A DNA stretch of 64,000 nt from Vreelandella sp031769195 (GCF_031769195.1 NZ_JAVHNP010000002.1:186001-250000), one strand, 5' to 3'; counted from the first letter of the stretch, positions 34,453 through 43,604 are shown. Notes: a model not told the origin generated them from the sequence alone. Made by a program: numbers and translations.

Positions 34453-35448
34453 GTGTCGACGTGTGTGGACCTTACAACCGCCAACACGCTGCGCCTACCT
34501 TGCCAAGCCGCGCGCTATGCAGCACCTGCCTCGCTATCGCACTTGCAGGACGTACTGACAGACGCCCGCGATCATCACTGGCCGGTAACGCTGTTAGGAG
34601 GCGGTAGTAATGTGCTGCTGCCACCGCAGCTTGACGGCATTGCGATTCGACCGGCGTTTTGCCATTGGTGGCTAGAGGCTGATCAAGAAGACGTGATTGC
34701 CTACGTGGGTGCGGGCGTTAATTGGCACGCCTTGGTGATGGCGCTAGCGGCACGGGGCCTCTGGGGAGTCGAGAATCTAGCGCTTATTCCCGGCGATTGC
34801 GGTGCTGCGCCCGTGCAAAATATTGGCGCGTACGGTGTTGAGTTAAGCGATGTGCTGAAAGCGGTGCAGGTGGTTGAGCTGGCAACCGGTGCGATGCGCT
34901 GGTTGAGCGTTGACGAGTGCCAGTTTGGCTACCGCGATAGCCTCTTCAAGCAAACACTGGCGGGTCGCGTGGTGATTACTCAGCTGGCGTTAAAGCTGTC
35001 TGAGACGCCAAAGCCTGTGCTTGGCTACGGCGATTTAGCTGCCCGCGTGCCCGCGTCGCCCACGCCGTTGGAGGTTGCCCAAGCAGTGTGTGCCATTCGT
35101 CAGGAAAAGCTGCCGGATCCTTCTGTGCTGGCGAATGCAGGGAGTTTTTTCAAGAACCCGCTAGTGAGTGACGAGCAGGCTCAACGGTTGGTGCAAGAGT
35201 ACCCTGGGATTCCCCACTTTCCTCAGCCCAATGGCCAAACCAAACTGGCAGCAGGTTGGTTGATTGATCAGTGCGGTTTGAAAGGGCACCGGGAAGGAGC
35301 CTTTGGCGTTCATGATCGCCAAGCACTCGTGTTGGTGCACTTTGGGGGAGGCGACCGTCCTGGGCTGTTACGCTTTGCAGATGCGATTGCCCACGCTGTG
35401 TTTGAACGCTTTGCTGTGATGTTAGAGCCTGAGCCGCGGGTTATCTAG
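34453..35448 (+). CDS. murB: UDP-N-acetylenolpyruvoylglucosamine reductase MurB
   Basis: FAD-dependent reductase, 331 residues from this start, making UDP-MurNAc. The FAD-binding region includes LLGGGSNVLLP, GVENLALIPGDCGAAPVQNIGAYG and GYRDSLFK; the proton-donor serine is in NAGSFFKNP, followed by KLAAGWLIDQCGLKG. This is the E. coli-type (type I) MurB. The GTG at 34453 with AGGAAG just upstream is favoured; a GTG at 34432 inside the preceding gene would add seven residues. Last gene of the msbA operon, followed by a strong terminator. Confidence 0.95.
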   Translation: MSTCVDLTTANTLRLPCQAARYAAPASLSHLQDVLTDARDHHWPVTLLGGGSNVLLPPQLDGIAIRPAFCHWWLEADQEDVIAYVGAGVNWHALVMALAARGLWGVENLALIPGDCGAAPVQNIGAYGVELSDVLKAVQVVELATGAMRWLSVDECQFGYRDSLFKQTLAGRVVITQLALKLSETPKPVLGYGDLAARVPASPTPLEVAQAVCAIRQEKLPDPSVLANAGSFFKNPLVSDEQAQRLVQEYPGIPHFPQPNGQTKLAAGWLIDQCGLKGHREGAFGVHDRQALVLVHFGGGDRPGLLRFADAIAHAVFERFAVMLEPEPRVI

Positions 35449-35497
35449 GCGCTAGCACCGTTCAGAACGATAGAGGAAAGTTACAATAATGAGCCAT

Positions 35498-35527
35498 AAA
35501 AAAACCCCGCCGAAGCGGGGTTTTTTT
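35498..35527. terminator. bidirectional intrinsic terminator between murB and rne
   Basis: CCCCGC (35505-35510) and GCGGGG (35515-35520) with a CGAA loop, preceded by seven A (35498-35504) and followed by seven T (35521-35527). The symmetry makes it a terminator on both strands, for the msbA-murB operon and for rne converging from the right. Confidence 0.95.
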
Positions 35528-35538
35528 GGCGCCTAGCA

Positions 35539-38500
35539 TTACTCAGGTGAGTTTTGCTGCGCCTGTTGCTTGCGAAGTTCACGCGGGTCGTTATGCGCAC
35601 GACGACGTTGACGACGCGGTTTAGCGGCTTCTTCAAGCGCCGGGGCTGGGCTGATAGGCTCAGCGGCAGGCGTTTCTTCCGCTGTTTGTGCAGTCGCAGG
35701 GGTATTCTGTGTCGTTTCCGGCGCAGAGTCGGCACTTGCTTCTACAGGCGCTTCAGCACGTGGCTCTTCACTCACTGCGGCTGGTGTTTGCTCAACAGCA
35801 GCCGGTTCTTCATCGGCGGCACGGGCAGGCGCTTCAACAGGCGTTTCTGTTGCTTCGTCTGTATTCGTCACCGGCGCTTCAGATGCCTGACGATGATCGC
35901 TATCCTGCTCAGCAGTCTCAGCAGTCTCAGCAGTCTCAGCAGTCTCAGCAGTCTCAGCAGTTTGATCTACCTGAGGAGTGTTGAGCTCTTCAGTCGACGC
36001 TGTGCTTTCCGTGGCAGCTTCTGGAGTGCGAGCGGCTTCTTCAGCTGCGGCGCTGTCCATTGCCGGCTGGTGGTCAGTGCTGTCTGTTTCAGCCGCTTTC
36101 GGTGCTTTCTCTACGGCGGGGGCCGTTTCTGGTAGCGCCGCATCGGGTGCTGATGTGAGCTGCTGCTCCGCAACGGTGTCGTCAGCCTTGGGTGTGCTTT
36201 CAGCGGCGTCAGGCTGAGCGTTGCGACGTTGACGCGTTGACTTGCGTGCTTTGTCGGCACTCTTGGTCGGGCGTTCCGCTGTCGTATGCTCTTCAGCCGC
36301 GGGAGCTACCTGCTCTGGGCTCTCTTCTTTGGCGTCGCTTGAGGGCTGTTCAGAGGCTGTCTCATCCACCGCGGGCGCAGGTGAGGCTTGCGGTGTTACT
36401 GCTGCCTCGTCCACTGCAGCCGCCTGGGTATCAGGCGTCTCAGCAGCGTCAGCGGTTGCTGGTGCTTCTTGCGGCTGGGGCGCCTTGGCGGCTTCAGCCT
36501 GCAGTTTCAGTTGCTCTGCTTCTGCTTGAGCGTTAAGAGCCTGCTTGCGTGAGCGATTGCGCGGATTGTTGCGGGTGCGCTTTGGCTTCCCGTCATCCTG
36601 ATTGCTCTCATCAGCTTGAGCAGCCGGTGCGCGTGTTTCATCGTTCTTTGGCTTAGACTCCCGCTGCTTTTCGCGACGGTTTTCCGGCTGAGACGTAGGT
36701 TTCTCCGCGTCCTCTTTGGGGGCATCTTTCGCAGAGGACTCTTTCTGACGAGGGTTTTTCGGAGCGCTGTCTTGCGGCTTAGCGTCATCCTGCTGCGGAT
36801 GACGGCGACGATTACGTGTGCGGCTAGGGCCACTGCGCTTATCGTTGCTATCGTCATTGCGCGAGGTGTTGTTGGCTTGCTCGCTGCTGCGCTGTTCGTT
36901 TTTCGCACTGTTGTCGCTGCGCTGCTCATTTTTAGAGGCGTTATCGCTGCGCTCTTGAGCCGGCTTAGAACGACGTTCGTTGCGCGGCGGACGGCTGTTG
37001 CTATATGTTTCAGCCTGTTTGCGCGGTGCAGGCGCTTCTGGTGCCGACTGTTGGGTGCTGTCATCGCCCCCTAACAATTTGGCAAAGCCACGGATAAAGC
37101 GACCCAGAACGCTGGGTTGTTCCGCGCTTGCAGGAGCCTGCGCGGCAGCCGTTTTAGTAGGGGCTTCTTCGGTTTGCAGGGACGCTGGAGCAGGCGCGTT
37201 ATGAACGACGCTTTTTACGGCGGCTTCGGCGCGCTGTGCGGGGGCTGCAAAGCTGGGGTCTGGCTCTTTGCCAACGTCTGTATCGGTTGAGAGCTCAAAG
37301 CTTGAGAGCGTTTGGCTCTCGTCTTCGTCGAGGTGGTCGACACGCAGGCGCTGAACGTCGTAATGCGGTGTATGCATATCCGGGTTAGGGAGCAGCACCA
37401 CGCGTACGCCTTGGCGTGACTCAATGTCAGCCAGCACGCTGCGTTTTTCATTCAGTAGGTAAGTGGCGACAGACACCGGCAAGATGGCGCGAATCTGTGC
37501 GCTACGCTCTTTCATGGCCTCTTCTTCGATCAGGCGCATGATAGAGAGCGATAGCGAGCGCACGTCGCGAATGGTGCCCTGGCCATTACAGCGCGGGCAC
37601 ACTACGCCACTGGTTTCGCCCAGCGAGGGGCGCAGGCGCTGGCGGGACATTTCCATCAGGCCAAAGCGTGAAATACGCCCGATCTGAACCCGCGCCCGAT
37701 CCAGCTTTAGCGCATCGCGCATGCGGTTTTCGACTTCGCGCTGGTTGCGTGCAGGGCCCATGTCAATAAAGTCGATGACCACCAGGCCGCCGATATCCCG
37801 CAGGCGCAGCTGGCGTGCGATCTCATCGGCTGCCTCGGAATTGGTTTGCAGCGCAGTTTCTTCGATATCGCTGCCCCGCGTAGCGCGTGCAGAGTTGATA
37901 TCGATGGATACCAAGGCTTCGGTGTGGTCGATCACAATCGAGCCGCCAGAGGGCAGTTTTACTTCGCGCTGATAGGCGGTTTCAATTTGCGACTCAATCT
38001 GGAAGCGAGAGAAGAGAGGGACTTCATCCGCGTAGAGCTTAATTTTTTGCTGGTAAGAGGGCATCACTTGGCGGATAAAGGCCAACGCTTCAGCGTGAAT
38101 CTCGGGGCTGTCGATCAACACCTCGCCAATGTCTTGGCGCAGGTAGTCGCGCATGGCGCGAATGATGACGTTAGATTCACGGTAAATTAGAAACGGAGCA
38201 GAGCGTTTGCCCGCTTCCGTGGTAATGGATTCCCATACTTGAACGAGATAGTCCAAATCCCACTGCAGCTCTTCAGAGCTACGGCCGATGCCAGCAGTGC
38301 GCACAATGAGACCCATTTTGTCGGGCACGGTGAGCTGGCCCATCGCATCTTTTAACTGGCTTCTGTCATCCCCTTCAATACGGCGCGAAATACCGCCTGC
38401 GCGGGGATTGTTCGGCATCAGTACCAGGAAGCGGCCTGCCAAGCTAATAAAGGTAGTGAGTGCTGCGCCTTTGTTGCCGCGCTCCTCTTTATCTACCTGA

Positions 38501-38799
38501 ACGATGACTTCTTGCCCCTCTTTAAGCACTTCTTTAATGCTTGGGCGGCCAGAGACATCTTTAATAAAGTACTCGCGGGAGATCTCTTTTAGCGGGAGAA
38601 AGCCGTGGCGTTCGGCACCAAAATCGACAAAAGCAGCTTCAAGGGAGGGTTCTACACGGGTAATTTTACCCCGATAAATATTGGCTTTTTTCTGTTCGCG
38701 CGCGCCTGATTCAATGTCTAAATCGTACAGGCGTTGACCATCTACCAGTGCAACCCGCAGCTCTTCAGGCTGGGTTGCGTTAATTAGCATCCGTTTCAT
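35539..38799 (-). CDS. rne: ribonuclease E
   Basis: Essential endoribonuclease and degradosome scaffold, 1086 residues. Residues 1-520 are the catalytic part: an S1 domain after KKANIYRGKITRVEPSLEAAFVDFG, the RNA-sensing and DNase I-like region with the metal aspartates in VSIDINSA and VVIDFIDMG, and the zinc-link cysteines in CPRCNGQG near residue 405. The C-terminal half is low-complexity, rich in Ala, Glu, Pro, Arg and Ser, with Arg-rich patches typical of RNA binding and a nine-base repeat tract encoding AET units. The region before the ATG is long and structured, as expected for autoregulation. Confidence 0.97.
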   Translation of the reverse strand: MKRMLINATQPEELRVALVDGQRLYDLDIESGAREQKKANIYRGKITRVEPSLEAAFVDFGAERHGFLPLKEISREYFIKDVSGRPSIKEVLKEGQEVIVQVDKEERGNKGAALTTFISLAGRFLVLMPNNPRAGGISRRIEGDDRSQLKDAMGQLTVPDKMGLIVRTAGIGRSSEELQWDLDYLVQVWESITTEAGKRSAPFLIYRESNVIIRAMRDYLRQDIGEVLIDSPEIHAEALAFIRQVMPSYQQKIKLYADEVPLFSRFQIESQIETAYQREVKLPSGGSIVIDHTEALVSIDINSARATRGSDIEETALQTNSEAADEIARQLRLRDIGGLVVIDFIDMGPARNQREVENRMRDALKLDRARVQIGRISRFGLMEMSRQRLRPSLGETSGVVCPRCNGQGTIRDVRSLSLSIMRLIEEEAMKERSAQIRAILPVSVATYLLNEKRSVLADIESRQGVRVVLLPNPDMHTPHYDVQRLRVDHLDEDESQTLSSFELSTDTDVGKEPDPSFAAPAQRAEAAVKSVVHNAPAPASLQTEEAPTKTAAAQAPASAEQPSVLGRFIRGFAKLLGGDDSTQQSAPEAPAPRKQAETYSNSRPPRNERRSKPAQERSDNASKNEQRSDNSAKNEQRSSEQANNTSRNDDSNDKRSGPSRTRNRRRHPQQDDAKPQDSAPKNPRQKESSAKDAPKEDAEKPTSQPENRREKQRESKPKNDETRAPAAQADESNQDDGKPKRTRNNPRNRSRKQALNAQAEAEQLKLQAEAAKAPQPQEAPATADAAETPDTQAAAVDEAAVTPQASPAPAVDETASEQPSSDAKEESPEQVAPAAEEHTTAERPTKSADKARKSTRQRRNAQPDAAESTPKADDTVAEQQLTSAPDAALPETAPAVEKAPKAAETDSTDHQPAMDSAAAEEAARTPEAATESTASTEELNTPQVDQTAETAETAETAETAETAEQDSDHRQASEAPVTNTDEATETPVEAPARAADEEPAAVEQTPAAVSEEPRAEAPVEASADSAPETTQNTPATAQTAEETPAAEPISPAPALEEAAKPRRQRRRAHNDPRELRKQQAQQNSPE
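35911..35961 (-). repeat. nine-base tandem repeat in the rne C-terminal coding region
   Basis: Five perfect copies of AGCAGTCTC (plus strand) run from 35911 to 35955, with a partial sixth to 35961. On the rne strand they encode repeated Ala-Glu-Thr, in the disordered scaffold half of RNase E. The perfect DNA identity suggests recent replication slippage, and changes in copy number would keep the frame. Confidence 0.95.
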
Positions 38800-38821
38800 G
38801 TTATCTCACGTAGCATGGCGT

Positions 38822-38851
38822 GCCGACGCGCTTTTAAAAGCTAGCGTCGGC
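38822..38851 (-). promoter_or_regulatory. hairpin in the rne 5' leader
   Basis: GCCGACGC (38822-38829) pairs with GCGTCGGC (38844-38851); the bases inside include the palindrome GCTTTTAAAAGC, extending the stem after a two-base bulge. It ends 22 bases before the rne ATG on the minus strand. E. coli rne mRNA has leader hairpins that let RNase E control its own message; this one is a candidate for the same job, by inference from position. Confidence 0.55.
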
Positions 38852-39336
38852 GAATCGCTGGGTGCTGCGTGCTTGTGCTCGGCGCATGGTTATGCTGACG
38901 CATTAAGCCGGGAAGGCAGTCGTGCCAACCCGGCCGAAAGGGCGTTGAGTACGTGGCGGCGGCAGAACATGTTTCGGTGGCTGTCACGTCCATCCGGCTC
39001 TGCTGACACCGCCCACACCTGGCATTCATCGATTCGCCAACGCCGGTATCGGCACAGCGTTGATCTTAGCGCCCCTGCGTGGCAGCGCCTTGTGACGAAA
39101 AGGGGCTGATTACAAGGGCGTGACGTTTATTTAATGACGGGCCTGCCGTTGCTGACATGGCCAGACGTTCTCTATCGTTAAACATTTGCTGAACGACAGA
39201 GTTACTACATTTCAATACGTGATAAGCAGGTAGTGCGTACACTGATCCATGCTTTTTCGCTCTGACCTGCGTGTTTGTCGGGCAGGTGCGAAGGCAAAAC
39301 GTGGTGAATTCTTCGCCATACAAAAGAGATATAAGC

Positions 39337-39365
39337 GGGCCACGTTCGGCCCGGCCACGTTGGCC
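39337..39365. repeat. two adjacent hairpins with the same ACGTT loop
   Basis: GGGCC-ACGTTC-GGCCC (39337-39352) is followed directly by GGCC-ACGTT-GGCC (39353-39365). The two units are near copies, each a small inverted repeat, in the rne-rluC gap. They could be a repeated protein-binding site or stacked RNA stems in a leader. No known element is recognised. Confidence 0.7.
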
Positions 39366-39487
39366 GATGAGCGCATTGGAATATAACAGTAAAGACAACT
39401 ACCAGCAATTGACGCAATGCCGCTGGGTCTACGTTAGAATGCCGTTTTTAGTCTGACATGAAAAAATGTCACCAGGAGTAAGCGGCA

Positions 39488-40429
39488 ATGTCCGAAGGGC
39501 GTGAAGTACAGTGGGTGGATATCGCCCCGGAGCAAGCGGGTCAGCGAATTGATAATTTTTTAATGACACGTTTAAAAGGGGCGCCGCGCGCCTTGATCTA
39601 TCGCATCGTGCGCAAAGGTGAAGTTAGGGTTAATAAAAAGCGGGTGAAAGTCGACTACCGCCTTCAGGCGGGTGATTTGGTGCGTGTGCCACCCTTGCGT
39701 TTGGCACCTAAAGAAGCGGTTAAAGATGTCAGTGATAATCTACGTGACTTGCTGGTAGGCAGCGTCATTATGGAAGGGCCTGACTGGATGGTGCTCAATA
39801 AACCATCGGGTTTGGCAGTACACGGCGGCAGTGGCGTGAAAATTGGTCTGATTGAGGCGCTGCGTCAGGTTCGCGATGACTTATCGTTTTTAGAATTAGT
39901 GCACCGTTTGGATCGCGATACATCGGGTTGCCTGCTGCTTGCCAAGTCCCGTGATGCGCTGGTGACGCTCAACGAAGCGTTAAAGAAGCATGGGATGGAT
40001 AAGCGTTACTTGGCGCTCGTTGCGGGCCGTTGGCCTGCCCGAAAAACATATGAAAGCGCTCGATTAGACCGTTTTGACGCGGGTAACGGCGAGCGCCGCG
40101 TGCGGGTAGACCCTAACGGTAAAGTGTCACGTACTCACTTCTCCGTGGTAGAGACCTTTGAAAAGGTGACGCTGATTGAAGCGGAGCCGGTGACCGGTCG
40201 CACCCACCAAATTCGTGTCCACGCTGCCCACGCCGGGCATGCGCTGCTGGGCGATGATAAATACGCCACCCGCGAGAGCGGTTTGTTAACCAAGCAACTG
40301 GGGTTGGGGCGGCTGTTTTTACATGCCCGCTCGCTCACCTTTCCCGAGCCGGGCAACGGGCGGCCAGTGACGGTAAAAGCGCCGCTACCAGAGGCGCTGG
40401 AAGAGACGCTCAAGCGCGCACGTCAATAA
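39488..40429 (+). CDS. rluC: 23S rRNA pseudouridine synthase RluC
   Basis: RluA-family pseudouridine synthase, 313 residues. An N-terminal S4 RNA-binding domain (residues 15-75, QRIDNFLMTRLKGAPRALIY) is followed by the catalytic domain with HRLDRDTSGCLLLAKS, containing the catalytic aspartate, and EAEPVTGRTHQIRVHAAHAGH. E. coli RluC modifies U955, U2504 and U2580 of 23S rRNA. The position divergent from rne is the same as in E. coli and Pseudomonas, which supports RluC over RluD. AGGAG precedes the ATG. Confidence 0.95.
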   Translation: MSEGREVQWVDIAPEQAGQRIDNFLMTRLKGAPRALIYRIVRKGEVRVNKKRVKVDYRLQAGDLVRVPPLRLAPKEAVKDVSDNLRDLLVGSVIMEGPDWMVLNKPSGLAVHGGSGVKIGLIEALRQVRDDLSFLELVHRLDRDTSGCLLLAKSRDALVTLNEALKKHGMDKRYLALVAGRWPARKTYESARLDRFDAGNGERRVRVDPNGKVSRTHFSVVETFEKVTLIEAEPVTGRTHQIRVHAAHAGHALLGDDKYATRESGLLTKQLGLGRLFLHARSLTFPEPGNGRPVTVKAPLPEALEETLKRARQ

Positions 40430-40441
40430 AAGAGGGCTGTT

Positions 40442-41092
40442 ATGCGTTACGAGCTGATTATCTTCGATTGGGATGGCACGCTCATGAACTCCGTGCCGAA
40501 AATTGTGGCCTGTATGCAGGCGGCCGCCGCAGACGCTGAATGGGGCGAGCTTGATGTCAGTGCCATTGAAGACATTATTGGTTTAGGACTGCCGGAGGCC
40601 ATCGCGAAGCTCTGCCCGGGTATTGAAACCGAGCAGGCCGAGCGGTTACGGCAACGCTATTCGCACCACTTTGTGCAGGGTGACACCACGCCCATGCCCT
40701 TTTTTGACGGGGTAGAAGCGCAGTTGGCGAGGCTGCGAACTCGCCCTCAGCAACGGTTGGCGGTTGCGACGGGGAAAAGTCGTCGTGGATTGGATCGTGT
40801 TTTTAATGAAACCGGCAGCGGGGCCTTTTTCCATGCCAGCCGAACGGCTGATGAAACGCGCTCCAAACCGCACCCTCAGATGCTGTCAGAAATCTTGGAA
40901 GAGCTAAAGGTGCCTGTGGAGCGGGCGGTTATGGTGGGTGATACCGAGTACGATCTAGAGATGGCGCGTGCGATTGGAATGGATCGGGTGGGCGTCACGT
41001 ATGGCGTCCACACGCCCGCCCGTTTAGCGGCTAGCGAGCCGGTGTGGGTCGCAAGTGATGTGCCGTCACTGTTTAACTGGCTGTACAAGTAG
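40442..41092 (+). CDS. HAD-family phosphatase, phosphoglycolate phosphatase-like
   Basis: A 216-residue HAD hydrolase with all four motifs: DWDGTLMNS (nucleophile and acid aspartates), ATGKSRRGLDRV, the lysine in SKPHPQM, and VGDTEYDLEMARAIGM. A helical cap (about 15-80) marks subfamily IA, as in Gph. It begins 12 bases after rluC and precedes sppA, as in Pseudomonas. The physiological substrate cannot be read from the sequence. Confidence 0.92.
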   Translation: MRYELIIFDWDGTLMNSVPKIVACMQAAAADAEWGELDVSAIEDIIGLGLPEAIAKLCPGIETEQAERLRQRYSHHFVQGDTTPMPFFDGVEAQLARLRTRPQQRLAVATGKSRRGLDRVFNETGSGAFFHASRTADETRSKPHPQMLSEILEELKVPVERAVMVGDTEYDLEMARAIGMDRVGVTYGVHTPARLAASEPVWVASDVPSLFNWLYK

Positions 41093-41139
41093 TGAATGCG
41101 CGGGTCAGGACGTTATTACACGCAGAGTAGGAACAGACG

Positions 41140-42255
41140 ATGAGTGATGAGCAGCAGCGCGGCGATAACAGGGATGAGTCTCCCGGTAGTGAGGATCATC
41201 GCAGCGTCGAGGATCGCTGGACCCAGGGCCCTGATGTCTCTCAGAAGGGGCAGGAGCCTCCGTTAGTCGGCGGGCGGGAGGATGATCCGGAAACGCTCCG
41301 AGAACGCCAGCGTCTTGCGCAGTTGGAAATGATGGATCGCTGGATTGGCGGTGTCCTGACCGAGCAGCGCAGAACTCGTCGTTGGAAACTGTTTTTTCGA
41401 TTAATGCTATTGGCGCTGGTGCTGGTATTGCTGACGACTACGCTCTATCGCGTGTTTCTGGCTGAACCGACTGCTTCGGTACCTGCGCAGCAACACCTTG
41501 CGCTCGTAGAAGTCCATGGCGTTATTGCCAGCGATTCACCCGCGAACGCCGAACGTATTATTCAAGGGTTAAATCGCGCTTTTGAGAATCAAAGCGCGTC
41601 GGCAGTAGTGCTGCATATTGATAGTCCTGGTGGAAGCCCGGTGCAGTCTCAGCGCATCTATTCAGAGATTATCCGGCTGCGCGAGCAAGGTGATAAGCCC
41701 ATTATTGCGGTGATTGAAGATATCGGTGCCAGCGGGGCGTACTACATTGCAGCGGCAGCCGATGAGATAGTGGCTTCGCCTGCCAGCTTGGTGGGCTCGA
41801 TTGGCGTGATCTATGCCGGTTTTGGCTTTCAAGAGGCGATTGCTGGGCTAGGCGTTGAGCGTCGTGTCATGACGGCAGGCGAAAACAAAGCGTTTTTAGA
41901 TCCGTTTCAGCCGCTTGATGAAGAGGTGGCCCGTTTCTGGCAGAGCGTGCTGACTCAAACCCATGAGCAGTTTATTAGCGATGTGCAGGCAGGGCGTGGT
42001 GACCGCTTGAGTGATAGCCCGGAGATTTTTTCCGGGCTGATTTGGAGTGGTGAGCAGGCGCTTGGCTTGGGGTTAGTGGACGAGCTGGCAAGCCTTGAGC
42101 AGGTGGCGAGGGCGCAGGTTGGCGAAGCATCGTGGGAAAACTACACTCCTCGCTTAGACCCGTTTGAGCGCCTAACTCGCCGTTTTACACAGGCGGCCAC
42201 AGAGGTGTTGGGCCTGCAGAGCAGCTATGCGCCGTTAAAATTTCAGGTGCAGTAA
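41140..42255 (+). CDS. sppA: signal peptide peptidase-type S49 protease
   Basis: Inner-membrane serine protease of 371 residues. A long charged cytoplasmic N-terminus (1-80, rich in Asp, Glu, Arg and Gln) leads to one membrane helix at 84-105, then an S49 domain with IDSPGGSPVQS, the nucleophile Ser198 in GASGAYYIA and Lys250 in GENKAFLDPF. The Ser-Lys spacing of 52 equals that in Bacillus SppA. It is a short, single-domain SppA/SohB-like form that probably degrades leftover signal peptides or membrane proteins. Confidence 0.93.
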   Translation: MSDEQQRGDNRDESPGSEDHRSVEDRWTQGPDVSQKGQEPPLVGGREDDPETLRERQRLAQLEMMDRWIGGVLTEQRRTRRWKLFFRLMLLALVLVLLTTTLYRVFLAEPTASVPAQQHLALVEVHGVIASDSPANAERIIQGLNRAFENQSASAVVLHIDSPGGSPVQSQRIYSEIIRLREQGDKPIIAVIEDIGASGAYYIAAAADEIVASPASLVGSIGVIYAGFGFQEAIAGLGVERRVMTAGENKAFLDPFQPLDEEVARFWQSVLTQTHEQFISDVQAGRGDRLSDSPEIFSGLIWSGEQALGLGLVDELASLEQVARAQVGEASWENYTPRLDPFERLTRRFTQAATEVLGLQSSYAPLKFQVQ

Positions 42256-42257
42256 CG

Positions 42258-42860
42258 TTAGTGATCGCCAAGTGGGTTCATGCCCACTTGGCGAAGCATG
42301 TTGCACAAGGCAATCAGCGGCAGGCCAATCAGTGCATTGGGGTCGCGTCCTTCTAAGCGCTCAAACAGAGCAATACCTAACCCTTCCATACGAAAGCTTC
42401 CTGAGCTGTCTAATGGCTGCTCTAGCGCCACATAACGCTCAATCTCTTGTTCACTCAGCGTACGAAAGACAACGTCGAATGGCTCGATATGCACTTGGTG
42501 GCGTTGATGGCGTGTGTCTAACAGGGCGAGGCCGGTTAAAAACGTAACTTTATGTCCTGAAAAGCGCGCTAAATTGGCACGGGCTCGCTCTGCGGTATGC
42601 GGTTTGCCAAGAATGTCGCCTTCAAACAGCGCTATTTGATCAGAGCCAATAATGCAGTGATGCGGGAAGCGCTCTGCAACCGCATGGGCTTTGCTCAACG
42701 CTAAACGATGCACCAGTGCCTGGGGTGACTCACCTGGAAGCGGGGTTTCATCGATATCGGGTGAGTAACACTGGTAAGGCAGCTGTAGCCTGTCCAATAG
42801 CGCTTGACGAAAGCGCGAGCTAGAAGCGAGTACGAGCTGGGCGTCGGATGTTTGTGGCAC
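42258..42860 (-). CDS. Maf-family nucleotide pyrophosphatase (YceF-like)
   Basis: A 200-residue Maf protein. The N-terminal LASSSRFRQALLDRL is the family signature, followed by IDETPLPGESPQALVHRLALSKA and the catalytic-site IIGSDQIALFEGDILGKPHT. Maf/YceF enzymes hydrolyse modified or canonical nucleoside triphosphates; the E. coli YceF subgroup acts on 7-methyl-GTP. The location beside yceD-rpmF matches yceF. Encoded against its neighbours, converging with sppA. Confidence 0.94.
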   Translation of the reverse strand: MPQTSDAQLVLASSSRFRQALLDRLQLPYQCYSPDIDETPLPGESPQALVHRLALSKAHAVAERFPHHCIIGSDQIALFEGDILGKPHTAERARANLARFSGHKVTFLTGLALLDTRHQRHQVHIEPFDVVFRTLSEQEIERYVALEQPLDSSGSFRMEGLGIALFERLEGRDPNALIGLPLIALCNMLRQVGMNPLGDH

Positions 42861-43019
42861 TATCGTCTCCTAAGGGCTTAAATGGCGTAATATGCGTTGG
42901 CAGTGAGTGTAGCGAAAGCACGGTCGCATGCCTATTAAGGCTGTTTTCATCGATAAACCCATAAGAATTATGTCATGAGCTTTGACACCAGGAGGGCGAG
43001 TGCCTATCATTGCGCGCCT

Positions 43020-43568
43020 ATGTTGACCTCACAACTCCCCAGCCGGGTTGAGCCTTATAAGCTTGCAGCCCGCCGCGAACGACTTGAAGGCTTAGTGGCA
43101 CTAGATAAGCTGCCCCGTCTTGCTGAAGAAGCAGGCGACCAAACAGGCGACTGCCATGTCGTGCTTGAGTTTGGTGTTGATGCCCAAGGCCGTCGCGAAA
43201 TTCGTGGCCATTTGCAAGCGACCCTGGCGCTGCCTTGTCGCCGCTGCATGGTGCCGCTTAGCCAAGCTGTTTCCAGTGATTTCCTGCTTGGGATGATTAC
43301 CGATGAAGCCTTGGCGGCCGAGCTGCCTGCCAGTCATGAACCGGTGCTGGTGGAAAATGAACGGCTGGACTTGCTGACGGTAGTAGAGGATGAATTAATC
43401 CTTAGCTTGCCGCAGGTGGTCTATCACGATGAGACCGAATGCTATGTCTCGGCGGAGCAGCTGGTCAGCAAGACCGAAGGCGCGGCGGAGGACTCCGCTA
43501 CAGCCAAGAATCCTTTCGCGGTGCTCAATGCTTTGAAAAGCAGTGGCGCTTTGAAAGGCAAAAAGTAA
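43020..43568 (+). CDS. yceD: YceD family protein (DUF177)
   Basis: A 182-residue acidic protein of the YceD/DUF177 family, linked in E. coli to 23S rRNA accumulation. It contains the paired cysteines LPCRRCMVPL, then the conserved acidic block LLTVVEDELILSLPQVVYHDE with a further cysteine (ECYVS), and ends with NPFAVLNALKSS. The ATG at 43020 fits the family N-terminus (LPSRVEPYKLA); an in-frame ATG at 42975 exists, and AGGAGG sits at 42990-42995 between them, so the start is not fully settled. rpmF follows after 36 bases. Confidence 0.93.
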   Translation: MLTSQLPSRVEPYKLAARRERLEGLVALDKLPRLAEEAGDQTGDCHVVLEFGVDAQGRREIRGHLQATLALPCRRCMVPLSQAVSSDFLLGMITDEALAAELPASHEPVLVENERLDLLTVVEDELILSLPQVVYHDETECYVSAEQLVSKTEGAAEDSATAKNPFAVLNALKSSGALKGKK

Positions 43569-43604
43569 GCATCACTTACCCTACATACCTTGGAGTAAAC
43601 ACCC

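Larger units (their letters stand above)
38800..39487. other. 688-base rne-rluC divergent intergenic region
   Basis: No protein gene is supported; the open frames here are short and unlike any family. On the minus strand this should hold the rne promoter and a long 5' leader, and near 39.4 kb the rluC promoter. Visible structure: a strong hairpin at 38822-38851 just before the rne start, and twin hairpins at 39337-39365. TTGACG (39409-39414) and TAGAAT (39435-39440) before rluC resemble promoter boxes, but the 20-base spacing is too long for confidence. Confidence 0.6.

Noticed and set aside
35554..37074. Several long plus-strand frames opposite the rne C-terminal half
   Set aside because: They are products of the repetitive, low-complexity composition of the RNase E scaffold and are antisense to it.
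38798..39109. A 103-codon frame in the rne-rluC gap
   Set aside because: It has no ribosome site, an odd composition, contains the predicted rne leader hairpin and shows no recognisable domain.
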